DNA of 64,000 nucleotides, from the NCBI GenBank assembly GCA_027924585.1, contig BSBM01000602.1, positions 11,841,501 to 11,905,500 on the forward strand. The letters are read 5' to 3'. This DNA is from Larix kaempferi. Lineage: Eukaryota > Streptophyta > Pinopsida > Pinales > Pinaceae. The notes under the pieces were generated by a model. That model had not been told where the DNA came from. It was given only the letters and a program-made list of their open reading frames with translations, and searched no databases. The translations under genes were made by a program, and so were the position numbers. Positions 9,801 through 20,790 of the stretch are shown here, piece after piece; position 1 is the stretch's first letter; the number at the start of each line of letters is the position of its first letter.

Positions 9801-12365
9801 CATTAGTGCCATCTCTACATTGAACCATTCCCTAAAACTCTTGCTGATTAAAAGAATAATAATACAATTACCAGAAGGAAACGAAATATACAGAACACAA
9901 CTAATAAGCACAACATTTATGAACTCATGAGCATCCAAGAAGGTGTACACAACCAAGGAACATATAAAGGAGACACCAAAATACCGTGGTTCACCCCCAA
10001 CTTGGGCTACGTCCACAAAACCTGTCAATTTATTATTCATCAAATCAAATCGAAAGGTACAAAAATTGCAACACTGATGTTGTTTTCCTCTAACTTGAAT
10101 CTCCCTTCAAAGCTAGAAATTATCATGTTTACCTTATAGTAATATATTATCTAATTATATCTTTACTTGGATTAATAATAAATACCCCTTTTTACTTCAT
10201 TCGTTGGAATGACTAAGTATTATCATACTTATAATGAATTCTAGTTTTCCTATATTTATAAAGTAATTGCATAAGCTTCTTAATATGAAATAAGATATCT
10301 TTTCAACTTTATATATATATAATATTTGCATAACTTTTTATTATGAAATAACATATCTTATCATCGTATATATATGTAAAACAAAGTCTAGTAAATGGAT
10401 AAAAGGTCATAATGTAAAGGACTTATACATATGCGTATCTCTGGCATATCTATATATGTATAGTCTTTAAAAGATTGAGAATATTTTATCATGAAATAAT
10501 ATTGATCTAAATGTATAGATATGTTTTTATATAAGTTGAGGTCCTAACTTAGGATCTAAAACATTTAGCCTATAACCAAAAAGACATGCGATGATCCTGT
10601 TTAGGTGTAATAACTCAAATTTATAAAGAAGGTAACTTCAGAAATGATGGTGTCGGTTATTAGAAATAAAAAAAATATAGATCTAAAAGAAATCTATATG
10701 AAGACGTGATGACAAAAAGAACCACGGAAAATGCATTGGAAATGATGATACGTAAAGGTAAGGAATTCTTGGTCGCAGTCTTCGCATAAAGGGAGAAACA
10801 CGATACTACACTATTCAGCCAACATATAAAGAGGGTTCCCAGTTATTTTCAAGTTGCCAAGGTTGGAATACATTCAGGGATTTTTAACAAACTTAGACAA
10901 ACTATGAATTAACATATTAATTCAATGCAGGAAAATCGCTATCACTCAAGGTAACTTAGCAATAAAAGCTATCAGCAGGATTCGTACTCAGGAAGTTGTT
11001 CTTCTACGAATTCTAAATAAAGATATGTATAATTGACTGCTTATGATTTAAATGCAGATCTATTACAAAAATAAAGAAGAAGCATCAAGCCATAATCTTC
11101 TACGATCTCTTGGTGCAAAAGTATGCATATTTATAACAACGTTTTTATGGTGATAAAAAAAATACAATAGAAACTCAATATACAGATCTTACGATTTCGA
11201 TGTAGCCTAAAATGCAATGATCCTAAGTGTCTTCATTCAGTATAAGCAAAGTTTTCTCTATGCTAGCAGATCCAAAACGAAATCCGCACATACCAACATA
11301 AATTTATTTAAGCTATCTAAAAACTGTAATATGCATTTTCCAACAGATATCTATCTAAATCGTGGCAGTACCAAGATACACCCATACTCTAAGCATATCA
11401 TAAAAACTTAAGGCGGCAGGAGAAATACCTCAGAGATCTTCCTTGTCTTCTTCTTTCAATCATTTTACTATAGAGAGCAGTAAAGAAGCAACCCTACAAC
11501 TTAAACCAAAATGGACCCCATGCTCTCTCTCCTTCCATGCGTAGCACACTCAGTTTTGTCAGAAGAACCACACGGTGAACCTCCCAAACGTATCTATACT
11601 CTTTTGACAACCCACGCCTAAACATCAACTTGATTCCCTCAATAGAATTCTTTCTAAACTCAGGGTCTCTATTCTCGAGATCGTAGAGGTGAATAAGAAC
11701 TTGATTTCCTTGCTGTCAGAACCGCAGAGCTAGAATTTCATACAATATGAAATTGCAAAAATACCACTTTGGGGATCGGCTGCTAGCTGTCCCTCTCCCT
11801 ACTATACAAATCAACATAGATTTAAATCTCTTTAACAACCCCGTATTAACACGGGTTAGGACATCAATCACATAAAGAAGATACTAGAATTCCAATTCGA
11901 AGGTGCAGAGGTCGAGCTCCCCGAGCCATCTCCCCTTACTTACAGCGGTCCATAAAACTAATGATAGTTCCCTCTCTTCCCTTTCCCTTCGGTCCGCATT
12001 ACACGAGATCAGTTCTTCATAAGAAGGCTGAGTCCTTTCCCCATAGTGGTGACAAATGGTGAAAGCAATTCGACAAATGGCTGGCTTAAGATGAGGCAAG
12101 AAGGCGGCAACAGGGAGTGTAGGATTTCTAAGTTTCTATACTAAGACAGATGACAGTTCTAAAAAATATCCTGGAACCAAATGGTGACCCAGCTTAGATC
12201 CCACACTCCACTAAGGGAGCCAAACTTGCTGAATTTGCACCCTATATTCCTCCACGAGATCTTTTACCAAACTTGGTCATAATTACAAAACTTTGTAATT
12301 AAAATTTAACATAAAGTATTTTGCCAATAAAATAATAATTTCAGAAATTGGGTAGGTGACATACA
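6852..12365 (-). mobile_element. Candidate 5.5-kb 3' LTR of the gypsy element, copy A
   Basis: Read on the minus strand, the segment begins TGTATGTCACC directly after the polypurine tract of the gypsy pol and ends GAGATGTTACA, so both ends carry TGTA...TACA. The AT-rich run with GCGGAAGT just inside the 6852 end is typical of plant gypsy LTR termini. The left flank ATCAC could be half of a target-site duplication. The second LTR is not in the window, so the boundary rests on termini only, and nested insertions inside are possible. The interior is AT-rich with several short ORFs (for example near 8512-8933 and 9675-10139) that match no family and are probably chance. No other gene was seen in these 5.5 kb. 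Confidence 0.6.
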
Positions 12366-12375
12366 TTCCCCCCTT
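12366..12375 (-). other. Polypurine tract of the gypsy element, copy A
   Basis: On the minus strand AAGGGGGGAA lies directly before the TGTATG LTR start and about 30 bp past the end of the pol frame, the normal place of the plus-strand primer. Immediately upstream is the short palindrome AACATCGAGGACGATGTT, which has a close counterpart in the copy-B LARD. Confidence 0.8.
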
Positions 12376-12402
12376 AAGTCTCAACATCGTCCTCGATGTT
12401 GG

Positions 12403-13668
12403 TCAATCACTCTCTGAGTGTTCCTGAAACAGAGTTGGGTATGCTGCCTGCATACTACTCTCGAACTCCTAGGTTGCCTCTTCCGGGCTAAGGTGCTTCC
12501 ATTGCACCTTCACTTGCTCAATGGTGCGATTCCGGAGCAGAGTTTTCCTCTTTTCGAGGATACAGTCTGGTTCCACCTGAAAATCTTTGTCTTGTCCCAC
12601 CTGTACATCATTCCAGTTTATAACATGAGTAGCATCGTGTACATACTTATTTAAAAATGATATATGAAAAACATTATGTATTTTTAAATTTGGTGGCAAG
12701 GCCAGTTGGTATGCCATTGGTCCAACCTCGGACAATATTTCAAAAGGACCACAATACCTGGATGCCAACTTGGCACAGCTTCCTAATTTCAATGAACTCT
12801 TTTTCGGTCTTACCTTGAGGAACACATGTTCACCAACCTGGAACTCTTTATGAGTCATTTTTAAATCTGCTTGACTCTTTTGCCTATCTTGGGCAACTTT
12901 TAAATTTCCTTGTACCTGTTTCACAATTAGTTCTAACTCCTGCAATAATTCAGGTCCTAAAAAAACTCTATTTACTGGGTCATTCCAAGAAACAGGTGTA
13001 TCACATTTCCTACCATAAATAATTTCAAATGGGATAAGTCTAAATGATGCATGATAATGGTTATTATATGCAAATTCTGCTAAGTGTAGGTAGTCTTCCC
13101 ACTTACCAGGCTGATCCTTAACATATATCCTCAGTAAGTCTTCTAAAACTTGATTCACCCTTTCTGTCTGTCCATCCGTTTGTGGATGAAATGCTGTGCT
13201 GAAATTTAAGGTTGTATTCAACCCTTTAAACAAATATCTCCAAAAGTTTCCAGTAAATTTAGAGTCACGGTCTGAAATTATAACTTTTGGAATACCATGT
13301 AGTCGAAAAATCTGTTTCATGAAGATTTCTGCAATGTCGAGAGCCTTATGAGTAGTCTTCACAGGTATAAAGTGTGTTGCTTTGCTCAGTTTGTCTACTA
13401 CCACCATGATAGAGTCATTTTGTTTCTGATTTTTGGGTAGTCTATTAATAAAGTCTATGCTTATCACTTCCCATTTCCAACTTGGTATAGGTAATGGATG
13501 TAATAATCCGACAGGATGTTGGTGTTCAATTTTCACTTTTTGACAATCCAAACATTTAGCTATGTACTCCACTACTTCATCTTTTATTTTGGGCCAATAG
13601 TATTCTTTCCTGAGCATAGTAATGGTCTTCTGATAACCTGGATGACCAGAGTAATGGATTTTGTGCAT
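12403..13668 (-). pseudogene. Ty3/gypsy integrase with chromodomain-like tail, copy A
   Basis: Integrase inserts the retrotransposon cDNA. On the minus strand the HHCC zinc module comes first (HYSGHPGYQKT...CLDCQKVK). The catalytic core follows with its three acidic residues in SIDFI, IISDRDSKF and the glutamate of TDGQTERVNQ. After it comes the DNA-binding region (VGEHVFLKVRP, YCGPFEIL, HNVFHISFLNKY) and a chromodomain-like tail (VKVQWKHLSPEEAT). A TAG at 12469-12471 stops the frame where members of this group normally have tryptophan; about 20 further codons continue to a TGA at 12403. An in-frame TAG at 13669-13671 cuts it off from RNase H. Both stops are shared with copy B. Domain order and the tail indicate a chromovirus. 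Confidence 0.95.
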
Positions 13669-14295
13669 CTAATTTAAAATCAGAATTTTCATTTCTTGTA
13701 TGTTAGGTACATACAATCTGTTTTCATATAGCAAAAGTCCATTTTCCTTCAATCTGTAATCTGCCATAGAATTTTTAGAACTGTTGTTTGCTGTCTTTTC
13801 CTTTAATTTTCTGTATTCTTCATTCGTTTCACTCTTTTCAAGGATCTGATTTTCTAAATCTGTTGAGTAAGTACTGATGGCTGAAATAAAATTCAGTTTT
13901 GCTTTACAACTCAATGCATTTGCAACCTTGTTCTCTTTCCCTTTAATATGCTGAATTTCAAAATCAGACTCACTTAAGAAAGTTAACCATCTAGCTTGTC
14001 TAGCATTCAGATTTGTCTGATCTAATAAATATTTTCTGCCAATAAGGTGGCGATGCCACATTTTTAAAGCATGAATTACTGCTAATAATTCTAAATCATA
14101 AGTAGAGTAATTCTTCTCATGTATTTTTAGCTTTCTTGATTTGTATGCCACTGCATGCCTTTCTTGTGTTAGGACTCCACCGAGTCCGTCATTACAAGCA
14201 TCTGTGCAAACTATGAAATCTTTATTAGGATCTGCTATCCTCAGAATAGGTGCTGTAGTCAACAATTCCTTTAACTTCTTAAAACTGTCGAACAT
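13669..14295 (-). pseudogene. Ty3/gypsy RNase H with internal deletion, copy A
   Basis: RNase H would degrade the RNA template after reverse transcription. The minus-strand frame shows the linker [14 protein letters not shown], the first catalytic region IVCTDACNDGLGGVL, the glutamate region YDLELLAVIHALK and the end region NLNARQARWL...FEIQHIKGKENKVANALS. Between GRKYLL and DQTNLNARQ the usual stretch with the conserved TDH motif is missing, an in-frame loss of roughly a dozen residues, so the active site is incomplete. The frame is shifted by one base relative to the RT near 14271-14295. Deletion and frameshift are also present in copy B. Confidence 0.9.
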
Positions 14296-15275
14296 TTCTT
14301 ATCCCACACAAATTTCTTCCCTTTTTTCTGCAAGGAGGTTATGGGGTTGGTAATTCTCGAAAAACCCTCTATAAATTTTTTGTAATATCCAGTAATGCCC
14401 ATAAATGATCTTACATCCGACACATCCTTAGGAACCAGCCAATCATTAATGGCTTTTATCTTGTCGGGGTCTACCGAGATTCCTTCTTTAGAAATTATGT
14501 GTCCTAAATACTGAATTTTGTCCTTGTGAAAGTCAAACTTACTAAACTTAGCGTATAGTTGATGATCTCTCAGCACTTTTAAGATAATCCGTAGATGTTC
14601 ATCATGCTCTTCTTTGCTTTTAGAATACATTAAAATGTCATCTTTAAACACCACTGCAAACTTATCTAAGTATTTGTGCAGAATATTGTTCATCAAACAC
14701 ATAAATACAAACGGGGCATTAGTCAAGCCAAATGGCATGACTACGAACTCATAATGTCCATATCGAGTTCTGAAAGTTGTCTTCAAAATATGTTCATCCT
14801 TAACCCGCCCTTGATGATATCCTGACCTTAGATGAATCTTTGAAAATATAGTTGCTCCACGTAGCCGATCAAATAGATCGTCTATGTAGGGAAATAGATA
14901 CCGATTCTTGATTGTCATCTTATTAAGCTGGCGATAATCTATGCACAGTCTTAGGGTTCCATCTTTCTTCTTAACAAATACAACAGGTGCTCCCCAAGGA
15001 GACACACTGGGTCTTATATAATTCTTATCAATCAATTCCTTCAACTGTGATTTCAATTCGTTTAATTCCAGTATATTCATTCTGTATGGAGCTTTAGAAT
15101 TTGGTACTGCTTTTGGTATTAACTCGATGGTAAAATCTAAATCTCTTTTAGGAGGTAATCCTGGAATCCCCTCAGGAAATACATCCTTGAAATCCTTTAG
15201 GACAGGTATGTCTTCTAATTTCAGTTTGTCCTCTTTACAAATAAACTCATCATTTACTACATTTATTGCAAACAA
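14271..15275 (-). pseudogene. Ty3/gypsy reverse transcriptase, copy A
   Basis: The RT core is clear on the minus strand: [68 protein letters not shown], and the connection [20 protein letters not shown] with [12 protein letters not shown]. The catalytic box, normally (Y/F)(V/I)DD, reads FKDD, with lysine in the hydrophobic position; copy B reads FIDD. Other copy-A oddities are SGYHQG and SKFDF. Upstream a TAG separates it from the protease; downstream a one-base frameshift separates it from RNase H. The two copies differ at about 14 of 334 residues, an unusually dense set that often falls on conserved positions. Confidence 0.95.
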
Positions 15276-15929
15276 CTAACATCCTTTCCTAATTGCCCTC
15301 TTAACTTGCATGGCTGAAATCTGTCTAAGGGTTACCTTTCTTGGGATACCTTTTACTTCTACAGTTTTTCCTTCTTCATTTAAACATGTAAAACTTTTTT
15401 CATAACAGTTCATAATCACATGATGGGCTTCTAACCAGTCCATTCCAATTATAATATCATAGGATCCTAAAGGTAAAACATTCAACTTGATTTGTGTCCT
15501 TAACTGATTCATGGATAAAGCACAACTTTCTATAAAATCTGATATTTTCCTCTTTGTTCCAGTTGCTAGTCTAACTAACCAAGATTTATTGAACTTTTTT
15601 GTTTTCAATTTAAGACTTTCCACAATATCTGGTGATATATAACTTAAGCTAGCACCTGGGTCAATTAAAACAGTAATAGGATGATTTTGTAGCATACCTT
15701 CAATCTCTATCATAGAGATTTGATGATCTGCTTGCCTATTGTCAAGTGCTGCATTGATTCGGGGCATCTCTCTCGCCATGTCTCCAACAGTAGGTTCGAT
15801 TCTGAATAGAGTGAATGTTGTTAGCTGTCCGCTTCCTCTTGGGACATTCTGATGTATAGTGAGGACCTTGACACTTGAAACATTTGATAAGTGCCTTTTG
15901 TTCATTGGTCCTGGTATTATTAGGAGCAT
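15276..15929 (-). pseudogene. Ty3/gypsy aspartic protease, copy A
   Basis: This is the retroviral-type aspartic protease that would cut the polyprotein. The frame contains GDMAREMPRINAALDNRQAD, then VLIDPGASLSYISPDIVE, and later MDWLEAHHVIMNC with the surrounding LPLGSYDIIIG. The active-site triplet is D-P-G instead of D-S/T-G in both copies, which should disable it. The N-terminal part overlaps the zinc-knuckle frame in another frame, so a frameshift lies near 15800-15840. The frame closes with a TAG next to the RT. Confidence 0.88.
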
Positions 15930-16002
15930 TTCTAGGTGCTGTAGAATTCTGCTGTTGACTGTTTCTGAAATTATTTCCTTGAAAATTTTGATTATGATCC
16001 AA
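15742..16002 (-). pseudogene. Ty3/gypsy gag nucleocapsid fragment, copy A
   Basis: A minus-strand frame rich in Gln and Asn leads to a zinc knuckle CFKCQGPHYTSEC. The spacing is CX2CX3HX4C, one residue shorter than the standard CX2CX4HX4C. Only the nucleocapsid end of gag is left: beyond about 16002-16020 the matrix and capsid parts are absent and unrelated coding-like sequence follows. In copy B the residue before QGPH is C preceded by E instead of K (CFEC). Confidence 0.85.
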
Positions 16003-16019
16003 GAAAGTGTTTCTATATG

Positions 16020-16881
16020 TGGGAGGATTTCAGATTTAGAAACTACTTTATGTATTCATGATCTTATGATGAGATCACATACTCCCTCGTCTGGGTCTAA
16101 TGGCATGGAAGGATAAATTAGTTTAGGATGGGTGTCATGGTTGAATGTTTGGTATATTTCTATCCACTATTGACTAGTCTCTTTATCGATTATGCATTTG
16201 GTATCCACATAAATTCCTCCAGAAAGTATAACTACATCCTCTTCTATCTCATGCTCAAGAGATTCATCTCTCTCTAAACTTTTTTCTAGTACTACCTCCT
16301 TTTGACTTTGTCATCTCTTGGGTGCCATTGTCAACCTACATTTTCAAAAAAACCCATATGCATGAAACAATAGGTGCAATAACTGAAAGAATCATAAAGG
16401 TTAGTTCCCTCCCTGGGTTGGATAGTTTCATTCCGGGATGAGGCTTCTATGAAAGCATCGTATTTTGCAACAAGATACAAGATAATATAGGGGATGGTGA
16501 TGTGTTTTTTTTTCATATAGAAAGGATAGACTCACCAAAGAATATCCAACCATAGTCATTCATTTGCGATTGTTTTGAGAAACATTCTTCACCCTTTTTT
16601 TCCTAGTTTTATCCCCAAACTATGAAATTTCAAGGAAATACTCCTTCGGTTGGGATCAAGAAAACAAATGCATTCACTAATGGGGTGTTGATCGATGGCA
16701 TGTCTATCAAGCTAGCCAACAAGAAATTAGGAGTGGGGTTATCACCTAGCATGAGTTTTCTATTGAGCTCTCCATCATGAGAAACCCTATAAGTATAGCT
16801 TCCACCATCATGAAAAATGTTATCACACTTGGTTTTTAAAACTTGAAGGTAGGTCAATTTAATTATCCACCAACGAGACAT
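16020..16881 (-). pseudogene. Decayed coding stretch of unknown origin, copy A
   Basis: Reading the minus strand downward from 16881 gives coding-like segments broken by stops: MSRWWIIKLTYLQVLKTKCD to about 16630, then MKKKHITIPYIILYLVAKYD at 16516-16331, then an acidic stretch from an ATG at about 16326 (SLERDESLEHEIEEDVVILS and SGGIYVDTKCI). It sits where the gypsy gag should be. I do not recognise a family. Protein-like composition over 860 bp and similar readings in both copies suggest a former gene or the gag/captured part of another element rather than chance. Confidence 0.4.
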
Positions 16882-17329
16882 TTACATGGTACCCGTTCAT
16901 TTGTAGGTAGCTCCTGGTTAGGTATTCCCTTGGTTAATGCATACACGATTCATCTTTCTTTTAATTTCCTTTACCATGAATTACCAAATCAAAAGCAATT
17001 AATGAAAAAATAATTTGCCTATGGTTTTATGGTCAATATGTCGAGGTGGGTTGGGATGGATTCGACCTCGATCTTCCCAATTTAATCAATTACCCCACAA
17101 TTATTGTGTTAAGTATCATAGATTCGATTATGTGGGCCTCATTGGAAAGAGTCAAAATTTTCTTTACTTTTTGGCATTAGATCATTACAATGCATTTTAT
17201 TTATATGTTTGAAATATCATCTCTAAGAGGGAAGCACTCCCATGATGTGATTCAATAATCATATCATCTATTGGGAAGTCGAAGAGAGTAACAACATGTT
17301 GAGAGTATCACTATTGAGAATACATATCA
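16882..17329. other. Intergenic DNA without recognised feature, copy A
   Basis: AT-rich sequence. A 65-codon plus-strand ORF at 17015-17212 is retained in copy B but has no recognisable motif, signal peptide or splice context. It is treated as unsupported. Confidence 0.4.
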
Positions 17330-18015
17330 AAGATGCATTGTATTTGAAGTTGAGTTTTTTTAGAACTACGATAATGTATCATGAGTGGGGAAGTCATTGG
17401 TGAGCAAGAATGTGTCACAAGTGGGTAGGACTTCGGGGTTGCGACATGTCACTAAAGTGTGTGACCTTGAAGTCGTGATGTGTCATGTGGGAGAATGCTT
17501 CAGATTTGTGACACATTGTGGGTAGGAATGTCTTGGATGATGCAATGTGTCGTGGGTATCCATACTTTTCCTATTCATAACCAGTCACAGAGGAAAATTC
17601 CCTCGTGTATTTGACATTTCGTGAGAGAGCGATCTTTGGAGGATTTGGTACACCGTGAGAAAGAGTGTCTTGGGTGAAGTGATGTATTATATCTGAAAAT
17701 GTTTTGGAACTACAATGATGTATCACAAGAGTAGATCCATATTGATGCTACAACATGTCCCAATTAAGCATGACTCGTAGTTGTTATATGTCACATGGGA
17801 GAATATTTCATCTAGGTGAGAAATCGCATGTGATGAATTCTTTCAAGGCTATGATATGCCTCGCGGCAAAATGCATTGGATGATGTGACATGTCACACAT
17901 GGGAAAATATTTTTATGTGTGATGTGTCACATGGGTAAAAATTTGGATGGTGTGACATGTGAGAGTATATCACAAGGGGAAAGTCTCTCAAGGATGCGAC
18001 CCTGCATCACGTCAT
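17330..18015. repeat. Degenerate TGTCAC/GATGTGTCACATGGG minisatellite, copy A
   Basis: About fifteen diverged units of 30-60 bp follow one another around a core like GATGTGTCACATGGGAGAATG, for example near 17411, 17477, 17508, 17715, 17787, 17882 and 17918. Many cores contain the palindrome GTGACATGTCAC or part of it. Units vary in spacing and sequence, so this is an old array. It is kept in copy B at about 59443-60127. Confidence 0.6.
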
Positions 18016-19162
18016 GGAGAGATAGTTATCTGTGCAATGCACAACACATAATGGGAAGTTAGGTTCAGTTGCAACATGATTGAGTGATTATTCCATAATT
18101 CAAAACAAGCGAACACTGAACATAAAAAAAGTGGATTCAAAACAATTCTCTCTCAAGTAGAGCAAAACAAAGCTAGTGAGCCATAGAGATTACAAGGGAT
18201 GAATGACCAATAAGACAAATTTTGAGAGGATGAGTCATGCAACCAAGGATGACGAGTAAAAATATTAGAGATAAAAATTAAGGACCTATGGATTTTCCTA
18301 TGAGTAAATAAATTATGGGATGTTGTTACTTGCACAACAAATGGATACACACAATTTCTTGAAAACCCATATCAAATAACAATAATGTCAAACAATTAAC
18401 AACAATGACAATCAATTAATAATGAATCATTTGAAAGAATATTTTAATAATAATTTAAAAATATCGATATAAACTCTTACTAACATAGGAATGCAAGGAT
18501 AAGAAACAATTCAATAGTTCTTTATAATAATATATTGTCCAAGTGCTTAGTTAGTGTAACCACACAATTGCCTATGATAATATATCCATTTCACACCCAC
18601 CATATTATGGGTTTTATAGAATGAAATATTTGTCAACAAACCCAAAAAAACCTATGTTTTTGGATTTCCTATGGTCTTCGTTATCCTAGGAACGACCAAA
18701 AAATATTTAGTCAAATATGATGTTTCGGGATTGCCTATGATATTTTAATTGAAAAAATGCACTTCATTGTTCCATTTCCATGTGTTATTCAACATTGTTT
18801 ACAATGGAAATGGTGCTCTTAGGTTTTGTGTTTTTTACCTTGACTATATCTAAATGTAGGTTAGGTGTACCTTTTATTATTTTAATTTTTCTTGTATTAT
18901 GGACAAATCTATATTTAGAAGATTGTCTTTGCTAGAATATTGTCTTTGTTATTCTTGTATTAACCATTTACCCCTTATTTTGTTCCTATGTAAATAGAAC
19001 AAGGGCTTCTCAACCCACATTTTCTAACTCATTCTCACTATGAAAGCAACATAATCATACATGTAATGAATAAGACATTGTTAGTAGTAGTATTTTGTTT
19101 GTTGTTCGTTCAGACACATTTTTCATGATTGCATCGAGAGAAGCGAGGTGCTCTACAACCCA
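18016..19162. other. AT-rich intergenic DNA, copy A
   Basis: No coding frame with a recognisable motif was seen. A minus-strand 65-codon ORF at 18153-18350 has no recognisable features. The sequence from about 18960 to 19162 (with CTATGTAAATAGAACAAGGG) could be the transcribed end of a degraded LTR element whose polypurine tract follows, but there is no coding support. Confidence 0.4.
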
Positions 19163-19345
19163 GTATGGGGGAGATGTTGTAACGTTTGTTTCTAACAAAA
19201 TAATTAAAAAATAATAATAAAAAATTAATGTCGGCTCATAAAATAAAAAATTATGGAAAGTATTTTAAAAAAATCCATGTTGGCTCATAAAATAAAATAT
19301 TATGAAAAGTAATTAAAAATTAGATGTTCGTTTATAAAATAAAAA
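19163..19345 (+). mobile_element. Polypurine tract and LTR edge of a degraded element, copy A
   Basis: GTATGGGGGAGA is directly followed by TGTTGTAACG, the typical join of a plant polypurine tract with the start of a 3' LTR, here on the plus strand. Just inside, a 55-60-bp unit around GGCTCATAAAATAAAA is repeated about three times (19225-19345). I found neither an LTR end nor a matching 5' LTR, so only this edge is supported. Confidence 0.45.
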
Positions 19346-19352
19346 CTTAAAA

Positions 19353-19467
19353 CTTAAGCCCGGATCTATCAATCAAGAGAGATCAAATTTCTTGAGTTTA
19401 AATTTAAAAAAGAAATACACCTCAATAAATTGGATCCCTCTCGGTGCTTGATAGATACGGGTTTAAG
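19353..19467. repeat. Imperfect inverted repeat with arms of about 34-36 bp, copy A
   Basis: The left arm (19353-19386, CTTAAGCCCGGATCTATCAA...) is approximately the reverse complement of the right arm (19432-19467, ...TTGATAGATACGGGTTTAAG), separated by about 45 bp of AT-rich DNA. It could form a hairpin or be the remains of a small inverted-repeat element. It is also present in copy B. Confidence 0.55.
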
Positions 19468-20544
19468 ATGGATCTATGTTGGTCTAAACCATAAGTGGAG
19501 TTATTAGGCATTGCTCCAAAATAATCTAATCATTCATGAAATCAATTGTTTTGTCACATCATTAGTTATTCTCCACCTCATCATCTTAATATTGTAGATT
19601 TGTGTGAATAATACAAAAGGTAATGAATGAGTAAATGAATTTAAGGTAACAATTTGTGTGAATTATAAAGGTGAAATTAATACAATGTACATACCTGAAA
19701 GGGCCACTAATTGTACCCCATCCAAAATTTGTAGTTTAAATTTGGTAATATGAATCTAGGAGAGTCTAAGATATTTTCGTTTAGCCCATTCAAGCTTGAA
19801 CTTATCAAGTCTCTCCTTCGAGGTAAAAATTTTCATTGGACCTCCACTATGATATTAGTCATGCATAAGCATCAGTGATGTAATACTTGGTAGTTAGGTT
19901 AACACATTATTAAGACCCACTTAAATTATTTGTATAGTAAGAAATGTGTTAGGCCCCTTTGAGTATAGGGGAGACCAAATTCAATAAGTCAAACATCATC
20001 CCTCACACACACACATATTGACTCCACACCCTACATACTCTTATATTCTTATATCTATCTTAAGTGTTGATTCCCAAAGTGGATCCTCTCGTCAAACAAA
20101 GGGGTCAATCATATATCTTTTGTTGGCATTATTGAATCTAAAGCTCAATTTTGTAATATATATATTTTTTATGGAAGAGCAGCACTAGGGCCTTTACATT
20201 TTCTTGATATCTATATAAAAGACTGTGTAGGAGTTATGTAGTGGAATAGAATAGGAGATATGAAAAAGAGATTTGCATGCCTCTTATATAGCATTATTTT
20301 TATTATAAAAGAAGTTTCTTCAAGAACTTCCCAAATGTTTTAAAACATCTACATAATGTATTTTTTGTTCACTTTAAATAATAATTACAAATTTTATCTA
20401 TGAAAAAAATATCTACTTCAGTCTTAAACTTGGAAGCTCTATCCAATGAGACACCCCTTAGGGCTATTCCAAGCAAATATGTTACTTGAATAAATATAAA
20501 TTTAATGGTTAATATTTAAATATGCATACATGCAATTAGTATTA
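19468..20544. other. AT-rich intergenic DNA, copy A
   Basis: No gene or known element was recognised. The only simple repeats are a short (CA)n near 20004 and T/A runs. Copy B keeps the sequence with scattered substitutions. Confidence 0.4.
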
Positions 20545-20790
20545 CATGATATCTAGACACTGAAGTAATATGTATCAAAAACCCCTAAAATGTTTCATCT
20601 TCATAATTGTTTTGCCTTCACACATGTTTTCATTTTCATAATATTGCCTTCTTAGTTATTTTCGTATAATTTTTTTTTATATAATAATGTCCATAGAAGT
20701 TAGAACCATAAAAAAATATTGATCCAAAACTACAAGATGAAACATTTTAGGGGTTTTTGATACATATTATTTCAGTGTCTAGATATCATG
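20545..20790. mobile_element. Fold-back (MITE-like) element with 57-bp inverted ends, copy A
   Basis: Bases 20545-20601 (CATGATATCTAGACACTGAA...) are the reverse complement of 20734-20790 with a single mismatch by eye, leaving a loop of about 132 bp. Total length, AT-richness and lack of coding capacity fit a MITE or fold-back element. No clear target-site duplication was found. The loop sequence is repeated downstream (see next entry), which complicates the boundaries. Copy B has the same structure at 62656-62901. Confidence 0.7.

Noticed and set aside
9675-10139. A 122-codon minus-strand ORF with overlapping plus-strand ORFs
   Set aside because: Frames are open on both strands in AT-rich DNA, with hydrophobic but motif-free translation. 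Copy B has a 3-bp indel inside it, but that alone is not evidence of coding.
6852-12365. The candidate gypsy LTR considered as a separate LARD-like element
   Set aside because: The right edge abuts the gypsy polypurine tract in the correct orientation. No second LTR or primer site was found inside, so a single LTR is the simpler reading.
12418-12654. 78-codon plus-strand ORF over the integrase end
   Set aside because: It is antisense to the clearly coding integrase frame and is a shadow of it.
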